Below, one piece after another: positions 41,701-51,868 of a stretch of DNA of 64,000 nucleotides (position 1 is its first letter; each line of letters opens with the position of its first letter). The DNA lies in NCBI GenBank assembly GCA_029218425.1, contig JAQXRH010000010.1, positions 1 through 64,000 on the forward strand, written 5' to 3'. This stretch comes from Bacteroidales bacterium (lineage in GTDB: Bacteria; Bacteroidota; Bacteroidia; Bacteroidales; Muribaculaceae). Under the pieces are notes generated by a model. The model saw only the letters and a program-made list of their open reading frames with translations, was not told the origin of the DNA and ran no database searches. Both the position numbers and the translations under genes were made by a program.

Positions 41701-43029
41701 ATGAAAAAGCTAAGCATTTACAGAGTGGCGGTTGCGATAGGTATCATGTCGATGATGCCATTGGCGCAGTCGTGTAGCGATGACGAGACTTCCAAGGGGG
41801 AGTATGATCCGTCGGCACCCATAGAGCTGACCGATTTCTATCCCACAGAGGGAGGCGTTGCTACGAAACTAATATTGAACGGGAAGAATTTCGGCACCGA
41901 TGTGTCGAAGATACAGGTGCTTGTCAACGAGCGTCCCGCGGCAGTGGTCAATTCGGTAGGCGATATGATCTACGCCATATGTCCGCGCAAGCCGGGCGAG
42001 GGGGATGCTAACAATATCATCGACTGCAAAGTGGCAGTGGTGGTAGACGGCAAACGCCAAGAGTATGCTGAGACATTTAAGTATCAGATACAGACGGTGG
42101 TGACGACGGTGTGCGGAATGAAAGACGCGCCCGACGATCCTGTGACAGGCAACTTGGCGCAGACCTCCATGCCGCCGGTGACCTATCTTGCCGTAGACAA
42201 CGACAACAATATCTTCGCCTCGTTGCGTAACCGCAACAGTTACTATAACAACAACAAGGTGATGATGGTCAACGAGGATGAAGACTTCAGCAAGATATTG
42301 ATTCCCGACACCGGCGCGCCGCTCAACCAGCCATGTATGCTTGACGACGGCAAGACAGTGTATATACCTACCGACAACGGATTGGAATACTGGACCATGT
42401 CGTCGGACAACATGTGGGCCCCGATGAAGCAGTCGCTGAAGCCTAATACGGGTCAGACTTTGACGTTTGACTTCAAGCACTCGTTTGCCATGTGTAAGTA
42501 CGACGGGTACATGTACGTGCGCCCCAAGAACGGTATTCTTTATCGTTTCGACCCGGAATCGGGCTTGACCACGCAGGTAGACAACGGGTTGATGAGCGGC
42601 AGCGATGCCTATATGACCTTTTCGACGAAGCACCCCACGATGCTTTACATAGCATATACCAACAACCATTGCATCTATTCCTATGACATACTGACCGGGA
42701 AGCACCAGTTGATAGCCGGCATATCGTCGCAGTCGGGCTATATAGATGGCAACGGCGCGTCGGCGATGTTCAACGAGCCGCGCCAGCTCATCCTCGACGA
42801 GAATGATGACATGTACATAGCTGATACCAACAACCATTGCATCAGAAAAGTGACCCCCGACGGGAAGGTAAGCACCGTGATAGGCATACCGGGCGAGGCA
42901 GGGTATCAGGACGGAAGTCCCGACGAGGCATTGTTCAACCGCCCGTTCGGAGTATGTATCAACAAAGACGGAATCATTTATATCGGTGATTTCGAGAACC
43001 AGTGCATACGTCGACTTGCCATAGAATAA
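41701..43029 (+). CDS. IPT/TIG-NHL surface lipoprotein (putative glycan-binding)
   Basis: A 442-residue lipoprotein. The signal sequence ends in LAQSC, so Cys25 would be lipidated, and the following SDDETSKGE is acidic like Bacteroidetes surface-export signals. Residues about 40-130 form an IPT/TIG Ig-like domain (LTDFYPTEGGVATKLILNGKNFG). Residues about 150-442 are NHL-type propeller repeats (MYIADTNNHCIRKV, PFGVCINKDGIIYIGDFENQCIRRL). IPT/NHL lipoproteins are frequently found at the head of SusC/SusD operons and are thought to bind glycans or position partners at the surface. It is 25 bases upstream of the SusC gene. Confidence 0.87.
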   Translation: MKKLSIYRVAVAIGIMSMMPLAQSCSDDETSKGEYDPSAPIELTDFYPTEGGVATKLILNGKNFGTDVSKIQVLVNERPAAVVNSVGDMIYAICPRKPGEGDANNIIDCKVAVVVDGKRQEYAETFKYQIQTVVTTVCGMKDAPDDPVTGNLAQTSMPPVTYLAVDNDNNIFASLRNRNSYYNNNKVMMVNEDEDFSKILIPDTGAPLNQPCMLDDGKTVYIPTDNGLEYWTMSSDNMWAPMKQSLKPNTGQTLTFDFKHSFAMCKYDGYMYVRPKNGILYRFDPESGLTTQVDNGLMSGSDAYMTFSTKHPTMLYIAYTNNHCIYSYDILTGKHQLIAGISSQSGYIDGNGASAMFNEPRQLILDENDDMYIADTNNHCIRKVTPDGKVSTVIGIPGEAGYQDGSPDEALFNRPFGVCINKDGIIYIGDFENQCIRRLAIE

Positions 43030-43054
43030 ACAAACCTGATAAAACAGAAGAACA

Positions 43055-46000
43055 ATGAATAAGAGGATAATATTCATCATAGTATGCCTGTTGGCGGCGA
43101 TAGGCGCCGTAGCGCAGGAGAAGATAGTCACGGGTACGATATATGACGAGTTGAACGACCCGTTTCCGGGCGTAGTAATCCAGCCCAAGGACCGACCCGG
43201 AGTAGGAATATCGACCGATATTGACGGTAATTTCAGCATTAAAGTACAGAAGAAAGACGTGTTGGTGATATCCTGTTTGGGATATGCCACGCAGGAGATA
43301 GATGCCGACGAAGTGAGCGGGCCGTTGACTATCACGATGACCCCGGCGAGCACCATGCTTGACGAGGCCGTGGTAGTGGGATTGGGCACGCAGCGCAAGA
43401 TATCGGTAGTGGGAGCCGTGACATCGGTCAACGTAGACCAGCTGCAGACGCCCGCCACCAACTTGCAGAATATGCTTGGCGGACGCGTGCCGGGCGTGAT
43501 ATCCATACAGAAGAGTGGCGAGCCCGGTAAGAACATATCCGACTTCTGGATACGCGGTATCGGCACCTTCGGAGCCAACTCGAGCGCCTTGGTGCTAATC
43601 GACGGACTTGAAGGCAATCTTAGCGAGCTCGACCCTGCCGATATCGAGAGCTTCTCAGTGTTGAAAGACGCGTCGGCGACGGCAGTCTACGGTGTGCGCG
43701 GAGCCAACGGCGTAGTGTTGGTGACCACCAAGCGCGGAACGGCAGACAAATTGCAAGTGACAGGGCGTGTGGATTTCTCCGTGTCGCACCTTACGCGGAT
43801 GCCCGACTTCGTGAACTCCTACGACTATGCTCGCCTTGCCAACGAAGCATTGGCAGTGCGCGGCAACAGCCCGCTGTATTCCGACATAGAGATGTCGATA
43901 ATCAAGAACCATTTGGATCCCGACTTGTATCCCGATGTGAATTGGCGCGATGAGATATTGCACGACAACTCGTTGACGCAGACCTACTATGTGAACGCAC
44001 GAGGCGGCGGATCGTTGGCGCGCTACTTCCTTTCGCTCGGCTACAAGAACGAGAGCGCGGCCTACAAGCAGGACAAGTCGTCGAAATATTCGTCACAGGT
44101 AGGCTACCAGACCTTCAACTACCGTGCCAACTTGGATATCAACCTTACGAAGACCACCCAATTGTATTTCGGAGCCGACGGTTTCATTTCGGAGAAGAGC
44201 GAGCCGGGCAATGCCAATACCGATGCGTTGTGGCATACCTGCCGTAATCTTACGCCGATCACCATCCCGACACGCTACTCGTCGGGCGAGCTACCCGCCT
44301 ACGGCGTCAACAATGCGTATTCGCCGTATGTGATGCTTAACCATACGGGTATGACCAAGATACGCCATTACCGTGGAAAAGCCACGTTGGAGTTGAAGCA
44401 AGACCTGTCGATGATAACCGAAGGGCTCAAGTTGAGGCTCCAGGCCGCCTACGACAACGAGTCGGACCTTCGCGAGATACGTTCGGTGTTGCCCGAGATG
44501 TATTATGCGACGACGCGTAAGTACACCGGCGAGCTTGCGTTGGTGAAGCGAGTAGACGCACAGACAGCCAAGTATAGCCATGCCGATGCCCAGTTCTACA
44601 AGATACACTTCGAGGGAACAGCGACATGGGACAGATTGTTTGCCAACAAGCATCGCGTAGGCGCGTTGGTATACTACTATATGAGCAGCCAGCAGACCAT
44701 GGACGGGAGCATAGATGGCCGTCCAGAGTCGTTGCGCAGCATGTATGCGATACCCATCAGGTACCAGGGCATATCAAGCCGCTTGACTTACGGATTTGAC
44801 GACACATATTTCTTGGATGCCAACTTCGGATATACCGGTTCGGAGAACTTCCAGGCAGGCCATCGCTTCGGTTTCTTCCCGTCGGTGGCAGGAGGCTGGG
44901 TTCCCACGCAGTATAAGTGGATGAAAGAGAAGTTGCCGTGGTTGAACTTCTTAAAGATACGCGCCTCCTACGGACTTGTAGGTAATGACCGCTTGACCGA
45001 TGAGCGCTTCCCGTACCTGACCCTTATGACCAACAGCAATTCAGGCGGCGGTTGGGGCAGCAACGTAGGATATGTCACTGAAGAGCGCGTTGGCGCCAAC
45101 AACTTGCAGTGGGAGAAAGCGAAGAAATTGGACGTAGGTATAGAAGGAAAATTGTGGAACAACAAGATAGACTTCGTGGTCGACTTCTTCCAGGACCGCC
45201 GCGACGGCATATATCAGCGCCGCACGCAGATACCCGACTATGCGGGATTGGTGACGATGCCCTTTGGTAACGTAGGCCGGATGAAGAGCTACGGAGCAGA
45301 TGGCAACATCTCGTTCACGCAGGATTTCGGCAAGGACTGGTCGCTGACATTGCGCGGTAACTTCACCTACTCCGCCAACAAGGTAGAGAACTGGGAGCAA
45401 GCCGAGCAGCAGTATCCCTATCAGAACTACACCGGCTATGTGAACAATGCGTTCCGCGGCTTGATAGCGTTGGGATTGTTCCGCGACGAATTGGATGTAA
45501 AGCAGAGCCCGACGCAGAAATTCGGCACCTATATGCCCGGTGATATCAAGTACAAAGACGTCAATGGCGACGGAGTCATCGACGACAACGACCGCGTACC
45601 GCTTTCGTATCCCAACTATCCGAAGCTGATGTATGGTTTCGGCGGCGAGCTGAGATGGAAGAACTTGACGCTTGGCATCATGTTTAAAGGCACAGGTAAT
45701 ACCGACTACTATTACGTGAACGGCACGTCGGGCGGCGAAGGATACATACCGTTCTACAACGGGTCGACCGGCAACGTGTTGCAGCAAGTAGCAGACCAGA
45801 GCAACCGCTGGACACCGGCGTGGTATTCGGGAGATCCGTCGACAGAAAATCCCAACGCACTGTATCCGAGATTGAGCTACGGGCGCAATGAGAACAACAA
45901 CCAGCTGTCGACGTTCTGGCATACGAATGCGCGTTATCTGCGACTACAGGAAATCAATGTCAACTACCACGTGTTGCCTGGCAAGTTCTTGCGTTCGTTG

Positions 46001-46150
46001 GGCCTGAGCTCGATGGATATCCAATTTGTGGTGAACAATGTGGCAGTATGGAGCCCGGTCAAATTGTGGGATCCGGAGCAAGCCGAATACAATGGCGGGG
46101 CATATCCTATACCGAGAACATATTCACTCCAACTCTATGTAAACTTCTAA
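43055..46150 (+). CDS. SusC/RagA-type TonB-dependent outer membrane transporter
   Basis: A 1031-residue transporter. Signal peptide (1-20); carboxypeptidase-like regulatory domain (about 23-105, VTGTIYDELNDPFPGVVI); plug domain (about 110-230, with LQNMLGGRVPGV, WIRGIGTFG and SVLKDASATAVYGVRGANGVVLVTT-type motifs); and a 22-strand barrel to the C terminus ending in aromatic Phe. It imports oligosaccharides across the outer membrane in complex with the SusD protein encoded 12 bases downstream, powered by TonB. Length and motifs are standard. Isoleucine is mostly ATA in this gene. Confidence 0.97.
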   Translation: MNKRIIFIIVCLLAAIGAVAQEKIVTGTIYDELNDPFPGVVIQPKDRPGVGISTDIDGNFSIKVQKKDVLVISCLGYATQEIDADEVSGPLTITMTPASTMLDEAVVVGLGTQRKISVVGAVTSVNVDQLQTPATNLQNMLGGRVPGVISIQKSGEPGKNISDFWIRGIGTFGANSSALVLIDGLEGNLSELDPADIESFSVLKDASATAVYGVRGANGVVLVTTKRGTADKLQVTGRVDFSVSHLTRMPDFVNSYDYARLANEALAVRGNSPLYSDIEMSIIKNHLDPDLYPDVNWRDEILHDNSLTQTYYVNARGGGSLARYFLSLGYKNESAAYKQDKSSKYSSQVGYQTFNYRANLDINLTKTTQLYFGADGFISEKSEPGNANTDALWHTCRNLTPITIPTRYSSGELPAYGVNNAYSPYVMLNHTGMTKIRHYRGKATLELKQDLSMITEGLKLRLQAAYDNESDLREIRSVLPEMYYATTRKYTGELALVKRVDAQTAKYSHADAQFYKIHFEGTATWDRLFANKHRVGALVYYYMSSQQTMDGSIDGRPESLRSMYAIPIRYQGISSRLTYGFDDTYFLDANFGYTGSENFQAGHRFGFFPSVAGGWVPTQYKWMKEKLPWLNFLKIRASYGLVGNDRLTDERFPYLTLMTNSNSGGGWGSNVGYVTEERVGANNLQWEKAKKLDVGIEGKLWNNKIDFVVDFFQDRRDGIYQRRTQIPDYAGLVTMPFGNVGRMKSYGADGNISFTQDFGKDWSLTLRGNFTYSANKVENWEQAEQQYPYQNYTGYVNNAFRGLIALGLFRDELDVKQSPTQKFGTYMPGDIKYKDVNGDGVIDDNDRVPLSYPNYPKLMYGFGGELRWKNLTLGIMFKGTGNTDYYYVNGTSGGEGYIPFYNGSTGNVLQQVADQSNRWTPAWYSGDPSTENPNALYPRLSYGRNENNNQLSTFWHTNARYLRLQEINVNYHVLPGKFLRSLGLSSMDIQFVVNNVAVWSPVKLWDPEQAEYNGGAYPIPRTYSLQLYVNF

Positions 46151-46162
46151 TCAACGACAACG

Positions 46163-48169
46163 ATGAAACTATATAAAGCAATAATAGCGATGGGCGTAGC
46201 AGGCTATAGCATGATAGCCCCGTCGTGCAACTATCTTGATGTAGATGGCTATTTTGACGACACGCTGAAGTATGATTCGGTGTTTGTGTCGCGACAGTAT
46301 CTTGAGAAATACCTGTGGGGTGCAGCTGGAGAGCTACCCGACGAGAGCGCCATATTCGGCAACGATGTGATGCCAGGCGAGACCGCCACAGATGAGATTT
46401 TCACATTGAATGATTACGGATTGTTCCATGGGAAAGCGTTGACGTTGGGGTTGGTTTCTCCATCGGATTTGCGCGGTATGAACTCGTGGCCGGCGTGCTA
46501 CAAGGCCATACGCAAGGCGAACACCATTTTGGCCCGAATCAATGAGTGTAAAGACCTGTCGACAGTGCAGAGGTCGGAGATAGTGGGATATGCCCATTTC
46601 TTGCGTGGCTATTCGTATTATATCATATTGATGAACTACGGACCGGCAGTGTTGCTTGGCGACGAGATACTTGACAACAACGAGGAGGCGAGCTACTATG
46701 CCCGCGCTCGTGCGACCTTTGACGAGACAGTAGACTATATATGCAACGAACTTGAGACCGCTGCGCAGTATATCCCCGCCGATGTCGACATAGCCAACTT
46801 CGGGCGTCCGACGCGCGGAGCCGCATATGCCATCATAGCGAGAGTGAGATTGCATGCAGCCTCACCGTCGTTCAACGGTGGTCAGTCGGCAACCCGCTAT
46901 TTTTCAGGGTGGAACCGGTCGACCGACGGTACGCCGTACGTAAGCCAGACCTACGACGAGCGGAAGTGGGCACTTGCCGCAGCCGCATGCCGCAGGGTGA
47001 TAGACATGAACAAATATGAGTTGCATACGGTAGACCGCGTGTCGGCCGATGCCGGAGATGTCACAGAAGCGACGCCCGCGTTGCCGGAAACAGTGTCGGA
47101 TGCAGCGTTCCCCTACGGGGCTGGCGATATCGACCCGTTGAAGTCGTATGCCAACATGTTTAACGGCACCACCTATGCAGTGCAGAATAAGGAGCTGATA
47201 TGGGGCAAGCAGTCGGGGTCGATACAGGCCTTCACGCAGCAGTCGTTCCCCATCTATATGGGCGGTTACAACAGTATGTGCGTGACCCAGAAGGTGGTAG
47301 ATGAGTATCGTATGCGCGATGGCAAGACGATAGAAGAAGCTCGTCAGACGGGTGAATACAAAGAGACCGGCAACTCGCGCGTGTTGTCCTATTTCTCGGG
47401 ATATCGCGTGTTGCGCGGCACGTATAATATGTATGTCAACCGCGAGATGCGATTCTATGCGTGCGTAGGCTACAGCGGGTGCTATTGGCCGGCAACGTCG
47501 TGCAACAACAATAACTTCCGCCAGCAGACAGTGTGGTATTACAACGGCGGCAATGCCGGTAAGGACAAAGCGGTGCATGAGCCACGCAACTATTGTGCGA
47601 CCGGATATGTGCTGAAGAAATATGTGCATCCTGAGGATAACTGGTACAACGGCGACGGGTCGACTCGTACGGCAAAGACCTTCCCGATAATACGATATGC
47701 CGAGATACTGTTGTCGTATGCCGAGGCTATCAACCATTTGAGTGGCAGCCACACAGTGGAGTTGCCGTCGGGACAGACATATACACTGTCGAGAGCGTCG
47801 GAGCTTGATGATGCAGTGTTCTATTTCAACCAGATACGCTTCCGTTCGGGCCAGCCGGCGTTGAATCCGGAAGATTATGCCGATGAAGAGACTTTTGATG
47901 CACAGATACGCCATGAGCGTTTTGTTGAATTCTTTGCAGAGGGGCGCCGCTACTACGATTTGCGTCGTTGGGGCACCCTTGAGGCAGAGGAGAGCGAGCC
48001 TATCACCGGCATGAATGTAGAGTCGGCAGCGAATGGATATTTCGCGCGCACGGTAGTCAATCATGCAGATTTCCGCAATCGCGTATGCGACAAGAAGATG
48101 GTGTTCTTGCCGATACACCGCGACGAGATACGCAAGTCGAGGTTGCTTGACCAGAACCCCGGGTGGTAG
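46163..48169 (+). CDS. SusD/RagB-type glycan-binding lipoprotein
   Basis: A 668-residue SusD homolog. The lipobox IAPSC places the lipidated Cys at 22. The TPR-containing fold is shown by motifs such as YKAIRKANTILARI, AHFLRGYSYYIILMNYG and RPTRGAAYAIIARVRLHAASP, and C-terminally by IRHERFVEFFAEGRRYYDLRRWG. It caps the SusC transporter and binds substrate at the cell surface. It is slightly longer than typical SusD proteins, with an insertion around 270-330. It follows the transporter by 12 bases. Confidence 0.96.
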   Translation: MKLYKAIIAMGVAGYSMIAPSCNYLDVDGYFDDTLKYDSVFVSRQYLEKYLWGAAGELPDESAIFGNDVMPGETATDEIFTLNDYGLFHGKALTLGLVSPSDLRGMNSWPACYKAIRKANTILARINECKDLSTVQRSEIVGYAHFLRGYSYYIILMNYGPAVLLGDEILDNNEEASYYARARATFDETVDYICNELETAAQYIPADVDIANFGRPTRGAAYAIIARVRLHAASPSFNGGQSATRYFSGWNRSTDGTPYVSQTYDERKWALAAAACRRVIDMNKYELHTVDRVSADAGDVTEATPALPETVSDAAFPYGAGDIDPLKSYANMFNGTTYAVQNKELIWGKQSGSIQAFTQQSFPIYMGGYNSMCVTQKVVDEYRMRDGKTIEEARQTGEYKETGNSRVLSYFSGYRVLRGTYNMYVNREMRFYACVGYSGCYWPATSCNNNNFRQQTVWYYNGGNAGKDKAVHEPRNYCATGYVLKKYVHPEDNWYNGDGSTRTAKTFPIIRYAEILLSYAEAINHLSGSHTVELPSGQTYTLSRASELDDAVFYFNQIRFRSGQPALNPEDYADEETFDAQIRHERFVEFFAEGRRYYDLRRWGTLEAEESEPITGMNVESAANGYFARTVVNHADFRNRVCDKKMVFLPIHRDEIRKSRLLDQNPGW

Positions 48170-48270
48170 CAGTAGATAGCCGGGGGCAGCGGGTCAATCC
48201 GTAGCCCCCGCCGCTACAGCGGTAAGCAAAGACGAAAAAATGATTGAAAATAGAAAAAGCAAATAAAGAT

Positions 48271-49221
48271 ATGAAAATCAAGTATATAATACCGACTGTC
48301 ATGGCAGCGGGCGCGATGTTGACCGCATGCAATGAGAATGAACAGTTTGAGGGAGAATTGTATGAGAAGGTCATCTACGTGTTGAGCGATAATGACCATC
48401 TGTTTTCGAGTGTCCACAATCTGGGCGAGACTACAACCGGATATCTGACGATATATTGCGGAGGTACAGAGCATATAAAGAAAGATGTGACGGTAGAGAT
48501 AGAGCCATACGAGGAGGCTCTCGACCATTATAACTATGTCAATTATGATATTGACGAGTCGCGGTATGCGAAGTTGCTTGATCCGTCGCATTACAGCATA
48601 GAGAGTTACAGCACGGTGCTGAAGGCCGATAGCCCGGATTATTATTCGCTGATACCCATAAAGGTTAACCCCGACGGGTTGTCGCCCGACTCGACGTATA
48701 TCATACCGATGCGAATAAAGAGCGTGAGTGATTATCGCGTAAACCCCGACAAGGATAATGTGCTATATAGAGTGGTGCTTGCCAACGAGTTTGCCACGAT
48801 GGAGACGACGACTTACTACCAGATGACGGGAGTGGAGACATTGGGATTGTCGAGCGGTGAAAATGCGAGCGGCGTGTCGGTGACCCGCGTAGTGGCGCCG
48901 TTGACGAAGAACAAGGTGCGCATGTTTGCGGGTACTCATTCGTATGTACCTAATAGTGTGACACTTGAAGAGATAAACAAGTATGCCATGACGGTGACGC
49001 TCAATGAAGATCATAGCGTAGAGATAGCGCCCTACGGAGATATCGAGGTAGAGCAGCTTGAAGATGCCGAGAGCAACTATTGGGAGTATAACGAGAAGGG
49101 TTGGCTGATGCTGTATATGAGTTACCGCTATAAGGATGAGGTGACATATAATGGAGTGACGGAGACGTGTTGGGTGACGATGACAGAGACCAATACGTTG
49201 AAGGAGACCATAGGTAAGTAA
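48271..49221 (+). CDS. DUF1735-type surface lipoprotein
   Basis: A 316-residue lipoprotein from the Met at 48271; an upstream ATG at 48244 would add nine charged residues and spoil the signal sequence. The lipobox MLTAC places Cys at 20. The middle (about 25-165) resembles DUF1735 Ig-like modules (VIYVLSDNDHLFSSVHNLG, DYYSLIPIKVNPDGLSPDSTYIIPMRIKSVSDY), and the C-terminal half resembles DUF4361-type modules (WLMLYMSYRYKDEV). In related loci such proteins are surface glycan-binding partners or endoglycosidase-associated modules. It lies 101 bases after SusD in the same direction and is probably in the same operon. Confidence 0.8.
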   Translation: MKIKYIIPTVMAAGAMLTACNENEQFEGELYEKVIYVLSDNDHLFSSVHNLGETTTGYLTIYCGGTEHIKKDVTVEIEPYEEALDHYNYVNYDIDESRYAKLLDPSHYSIESYSTVLKADSPDYYSLIPIKVNPDGLSPDSTYIIPMRIKSVSDYRVNPDKDNVLYRVVLANEFATMETTTYYQMTGVETLGLSSGENASGVSVTRVVAPLTKNKVRMFAGTHSYVPNSVTLEEINKYAMTVTLNEDHSVEIAPYGDIEVEQLEDAESNYWEYNEKGWLMLYMSYRYKDEVTYNGVTETCWVTMTETNTLKETIGK

Positions 49222-49288
49222 GAAAAGCAGGATGTGGTGCTCGGGGGAGCGTACTCCGGGCACCATGTCTTTGGGGGAGATAGGAGGG

Positions 49289-49321
49289 ATAAGATTTATA
49301 AGATTTATAAGATTTATAAGA
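49289..49321. repeat. 9-bp tandem repeat ATAAGATTT
   Basis: Three complete copies of ATAAGATTT and a partial fourth lie between the DUF1735 gene and GH92. A related repeat occurs at 62727-62750. Confidence 0.9.
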
Positions 49322-49416
49322 GGGATGAGGGAAGGCTTATAGAGAGGATGTTGATATTAACAATAATTAGGGGGATGAGTGTATGATTTTGTGCTTTTTT
49401 TGTCGGGCCTAAGTGC

Positions 49417-49424
49417 TAATTTTG
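49417..49424 (+). promoter_or_regulatory. Possible internal promoter for GH92 and downstream genes
   Basis: TAATTTTG is a perfect -7 match, 49 bases before the GH92 start. Candidate TTTG elements are 14 and 25 bases away, outside the best spacing. It would allow the enzyme genes to be expressed apart from the SusC/SusD genes. Confidence 0.4.
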
Positions 49425-49472
49425 TGGAAGAGATACGGAAATGCACATTACCTGACTTAAAAATAAAACACG

Positions 49473-51806
49473 ATGAATGTAGAGGATAAAAACTATGAAA
49501 TCGGCGAGTTGCGCCGAGGCGATAAATACTATAAATGGGTGGCGCGAATTGTTGCGATAGTCGTAATGGCTGTTGCGGCGATGAGCGTGGAGGCAGCGAA
49601 GCCCGCGGTAGGAAGGCCGGCGGGAGAAGCTGGCGTGAAGGCAGCGGTGGATGGGCATGATGCCGGCGGCGAGGGGGTTGTAGATTATGTAAATCCTTAT
49701 ATTGGGAATATAAGCCATATGCTGATGCCGACGTTGCCCACGGTGCATCTGCCGAACGGGATGATGAGGGTGTATCCGGTGAGGGGGTCGTATACCGAGA
49801 GCTTGATAAACGGGTTGCCGCTGATGGTGGTAAATCATAGGGAGTGCCAGGCGTTTAATCTATCGGCGTCGCAAAGCATAGATGAAGATAAAGGGTTGCC
49901 GTATACGATATTAACCGATTACGACAATGAGAAGATAACGCCGTATTACTATGCAACCGACATAGATAATCAGAATATACGGGCAGAGTATACGCCGGGA
50001 CAGCATTCGGCGGTGTACAGGCTGACGCCCGATGAGAAAGCCGGCGCCATGACCGTAATAGTCAATGCGCGGAATGGGGAGATGAAAGTTGACGACCGCA
50101 TAATTAGCGGATACCAATATAGCTGGGGAGGGATAAAAGTGTATATATATGCAGAGTTAAGCCGTAAGCCGCAGAGCGGAGGGATAGTTACGGGGGGCAA
50201 GATGACAGAGCGAAAGGCCGGTAGCGGCGATGACGCCTGCTGCGCGTTGCGTTTTGATGCCAAGAAGCCGTTGGAGATACGTTATGGGGTGTCGTATATC
50301 GACGAGTCCCAGGCGCGCGACAATATGATGCGCGAAGTGGGGCATGCGAGCTTCGAGGAAGTGAAGAGCGAAGCCAGAGCAGCGTGGAACGAGGCCCTTG
50401 GGAAGATAGAGGTAGAAGGTGGAAGCGAAGATGACAAGGAAGTGTTTTATACGGCGCTGTACCGGTGCTATGAGCGACCGGTAGACATTGCGGAGTATGG
50501 GCGTTATTTCAGTCCGGCCGACCGTAGAGTGTATGAAGGCGCGCATCATTATACCGACGATTGGTTGTGGGACACATACCGTGCTACCCATCCGTTGCGG
50601 ATATTGCTATCGGAGAGCCAGGAGGCAGATATGCTAAATTCGCTGATAGATTTCGCGCGGAAGTCGGAGCATCAATGGTTGCCGACGTTTCCGGCAGTGA
50701 GCGGCGACTCGCATCGCATGAACTGCAACCATGGCGTAGCGGCGATAGCCGATGCGATGGTAAAAGGGGTGTCGGGAGTAGATTATGCAGCAGGCTACCG
50801 ATATGGGAAGGCCGCGATAGAGGAAAAGACACTTGCGCCGTGGCGCAACGGGAAGGCCGGTTATCTGAATAAGTTTTACCGCGAGCATGGGTATATACCG
50901 GCGTTGCGTCCCGGCGAGCGCGAGACCCTTGACGAGGTAGACGGATGGGAGAAGCGTCAGGCGGTAGCAGTGACGTTGGGGACATCGTATGACGATTGGT
51001 GCTTGTCGGTGATAGCGTCGCGATTGGGGCTAAAAGAGGAGTCGGCCTACTATGCCGGCGAGTCACAGAATTATCGGAACTTGTATAACGCGTCGACAGG
51101 TTTTTTCCACCCCAAGGACAGTGCCGGGAACTTTATAGAGCCGTTTGACTACAAATTTTCGGGCGGGATAGGTGCACGCGACTATTATGACGAGAACAAT
51201 GGGTGGACCTACCGATGGGACTGCCAGCACGACATAGCCGGGCTAATAGAGCTGATGGGCGGTAGAGAGAAATTCATAGCAAACCTTGACGCTACGTTCA
51301 ACGAGTGGCTTGGGAAGAACAAGTATGAGTTTTATAGCGTGTTGCCCGATCAGACGGGGAACGTGGGTCAGTTCACCATGGGAAATGAGCCGTCGATGCA
51401 TATACCGTATTTGTACAACTATGCCGGCGAGCCGTGGCGCACGCAGCGGAGGGTAAGGCAGCTGATACGACAGTGGTTTCGCGCTGATGTGATGGGCGTG
51501 CCCGGCGATGAGGATGGTGGCGGCTTGTCGTCGTTTGTGGTATTTTCGATGATGGGATTTTATCCAGTGACACCCGGGTCGGGGCAGTATGCGATAGGAA
51601 CACCGTTTTTCAGCAAGGTGACTATTCATATGGAAAATGGGCGGAGCGTAGAGATATCAGCGCCTGGGGCGTCGGATGAGTGCAAATATATAGAGCGAGC
51701 GACGATAGATGGGCGCGAGCTGAAGGAGCCATGGTTCAGCCACGACGATATCAAGAAGGGCGCGCGGTTGCACTTCACGATGACCGGGAAAGCGGTAAGG
51801 AGATAG
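49473..51806 (+). CDS. GH92-family glycosidase, divergent subgroup
   Basis: A 777-residue GH92 protein. A hydrophobic stretch (about 22-42) after a charged start acts as signal or anchor. The N-terminal domain starts VDYVNPYIGN and the barrel contains HYTDDWLWDTYRATHPL. The family's GNEDCGQMSAW is replaced by GDEDGGGLSSF (679-689), which keeps acidic residues at 680 and 681 but loses the Cys and Gln, and the usual acid-bearing EGNAWQ segment reads NNGWTYRWDCQHD (about 577-590). It is thus of another GH92 subgroup than the gene at 36745, likely with a different linkage preference. Alpha-mannosidase activity is expected from the family but not certain. It is followed by two GH30 genes. Confidence 0.88.
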   Translation: MNVEDKNYEIGELRRGDKYYKWVARIVAIVVMAVAAMSVEAAKPAVGRPAGEAGVKAAVDGHDAGGEGVVDYVNPYIGNISHMLMPTLPTVHLPNGMMRVYPVRGSYTESLINGLPLMVVNHRECQAFNLSASQSIDEDKGLPYTILTDYDNEKITPYYYATDIDNQNIRAEYTPGQHSAVYRLTPDEKAGAMTVIVNARNGEMKVDDRIISGYQYSWGGIKVYIYAELSRKPQSGGIVTGGKMTERKAGSGDDACCALRFDAKKPLEIRYGVSYIDESQARDNMMREVGHASFEEVKSEARAAWNEALGKIEVEGGSEDDKEVFYTALYRCYERPVDIAEYGRYFSPADRRVYEGAHHYTDDWLWDTYRATHPLRILLSESQEADMLNSLIDFARKSEHQWLPTFPAVSGDSHRMNCNHGVAAIADAMVKGVSGVDYAAGYRYGKAAIEEKTLAPWRNGKAGYLNKFYREHGYIPALRPGERETLDEVDGWEKRQAVAVTLGTSYDDWCLSVIASRLGLKEESAYYAGESQNYRNLYNASTGFFHPKDSAGNFIEPFDYKFSGGIGARDYYDENNGWTYRWDCQHDIAGLIELMGGREKFIANLDATFNEWLGKNKYEFYSVLPDQTGNVGQFTMGNEPSMHIPYLYNYAGEPWRTQRRVRQLIRQWFRADVMGVPGDEDGGGLSSFVVFSMMGFYPVTPGSGQYAIGTPFFSKVTIHMENGRSVEISAPGASDECKYIERATIDGRELKEPWFSHDDIKKGARLHFTMTGKAVRR

Positions 51807-51868
51807 TGGATTGGGAACCAGGAACCGGGGATTGGAAGTAAATTAAAAAAGATAGAAAAGAGAGAGAT

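Noticed and set aside
41869..43617. A 582-codon open frame on the minus strand
   Set aside because: It is antisense to the IPT/NHL and SusC genes, both of which have clear signal sequences and family motifs.
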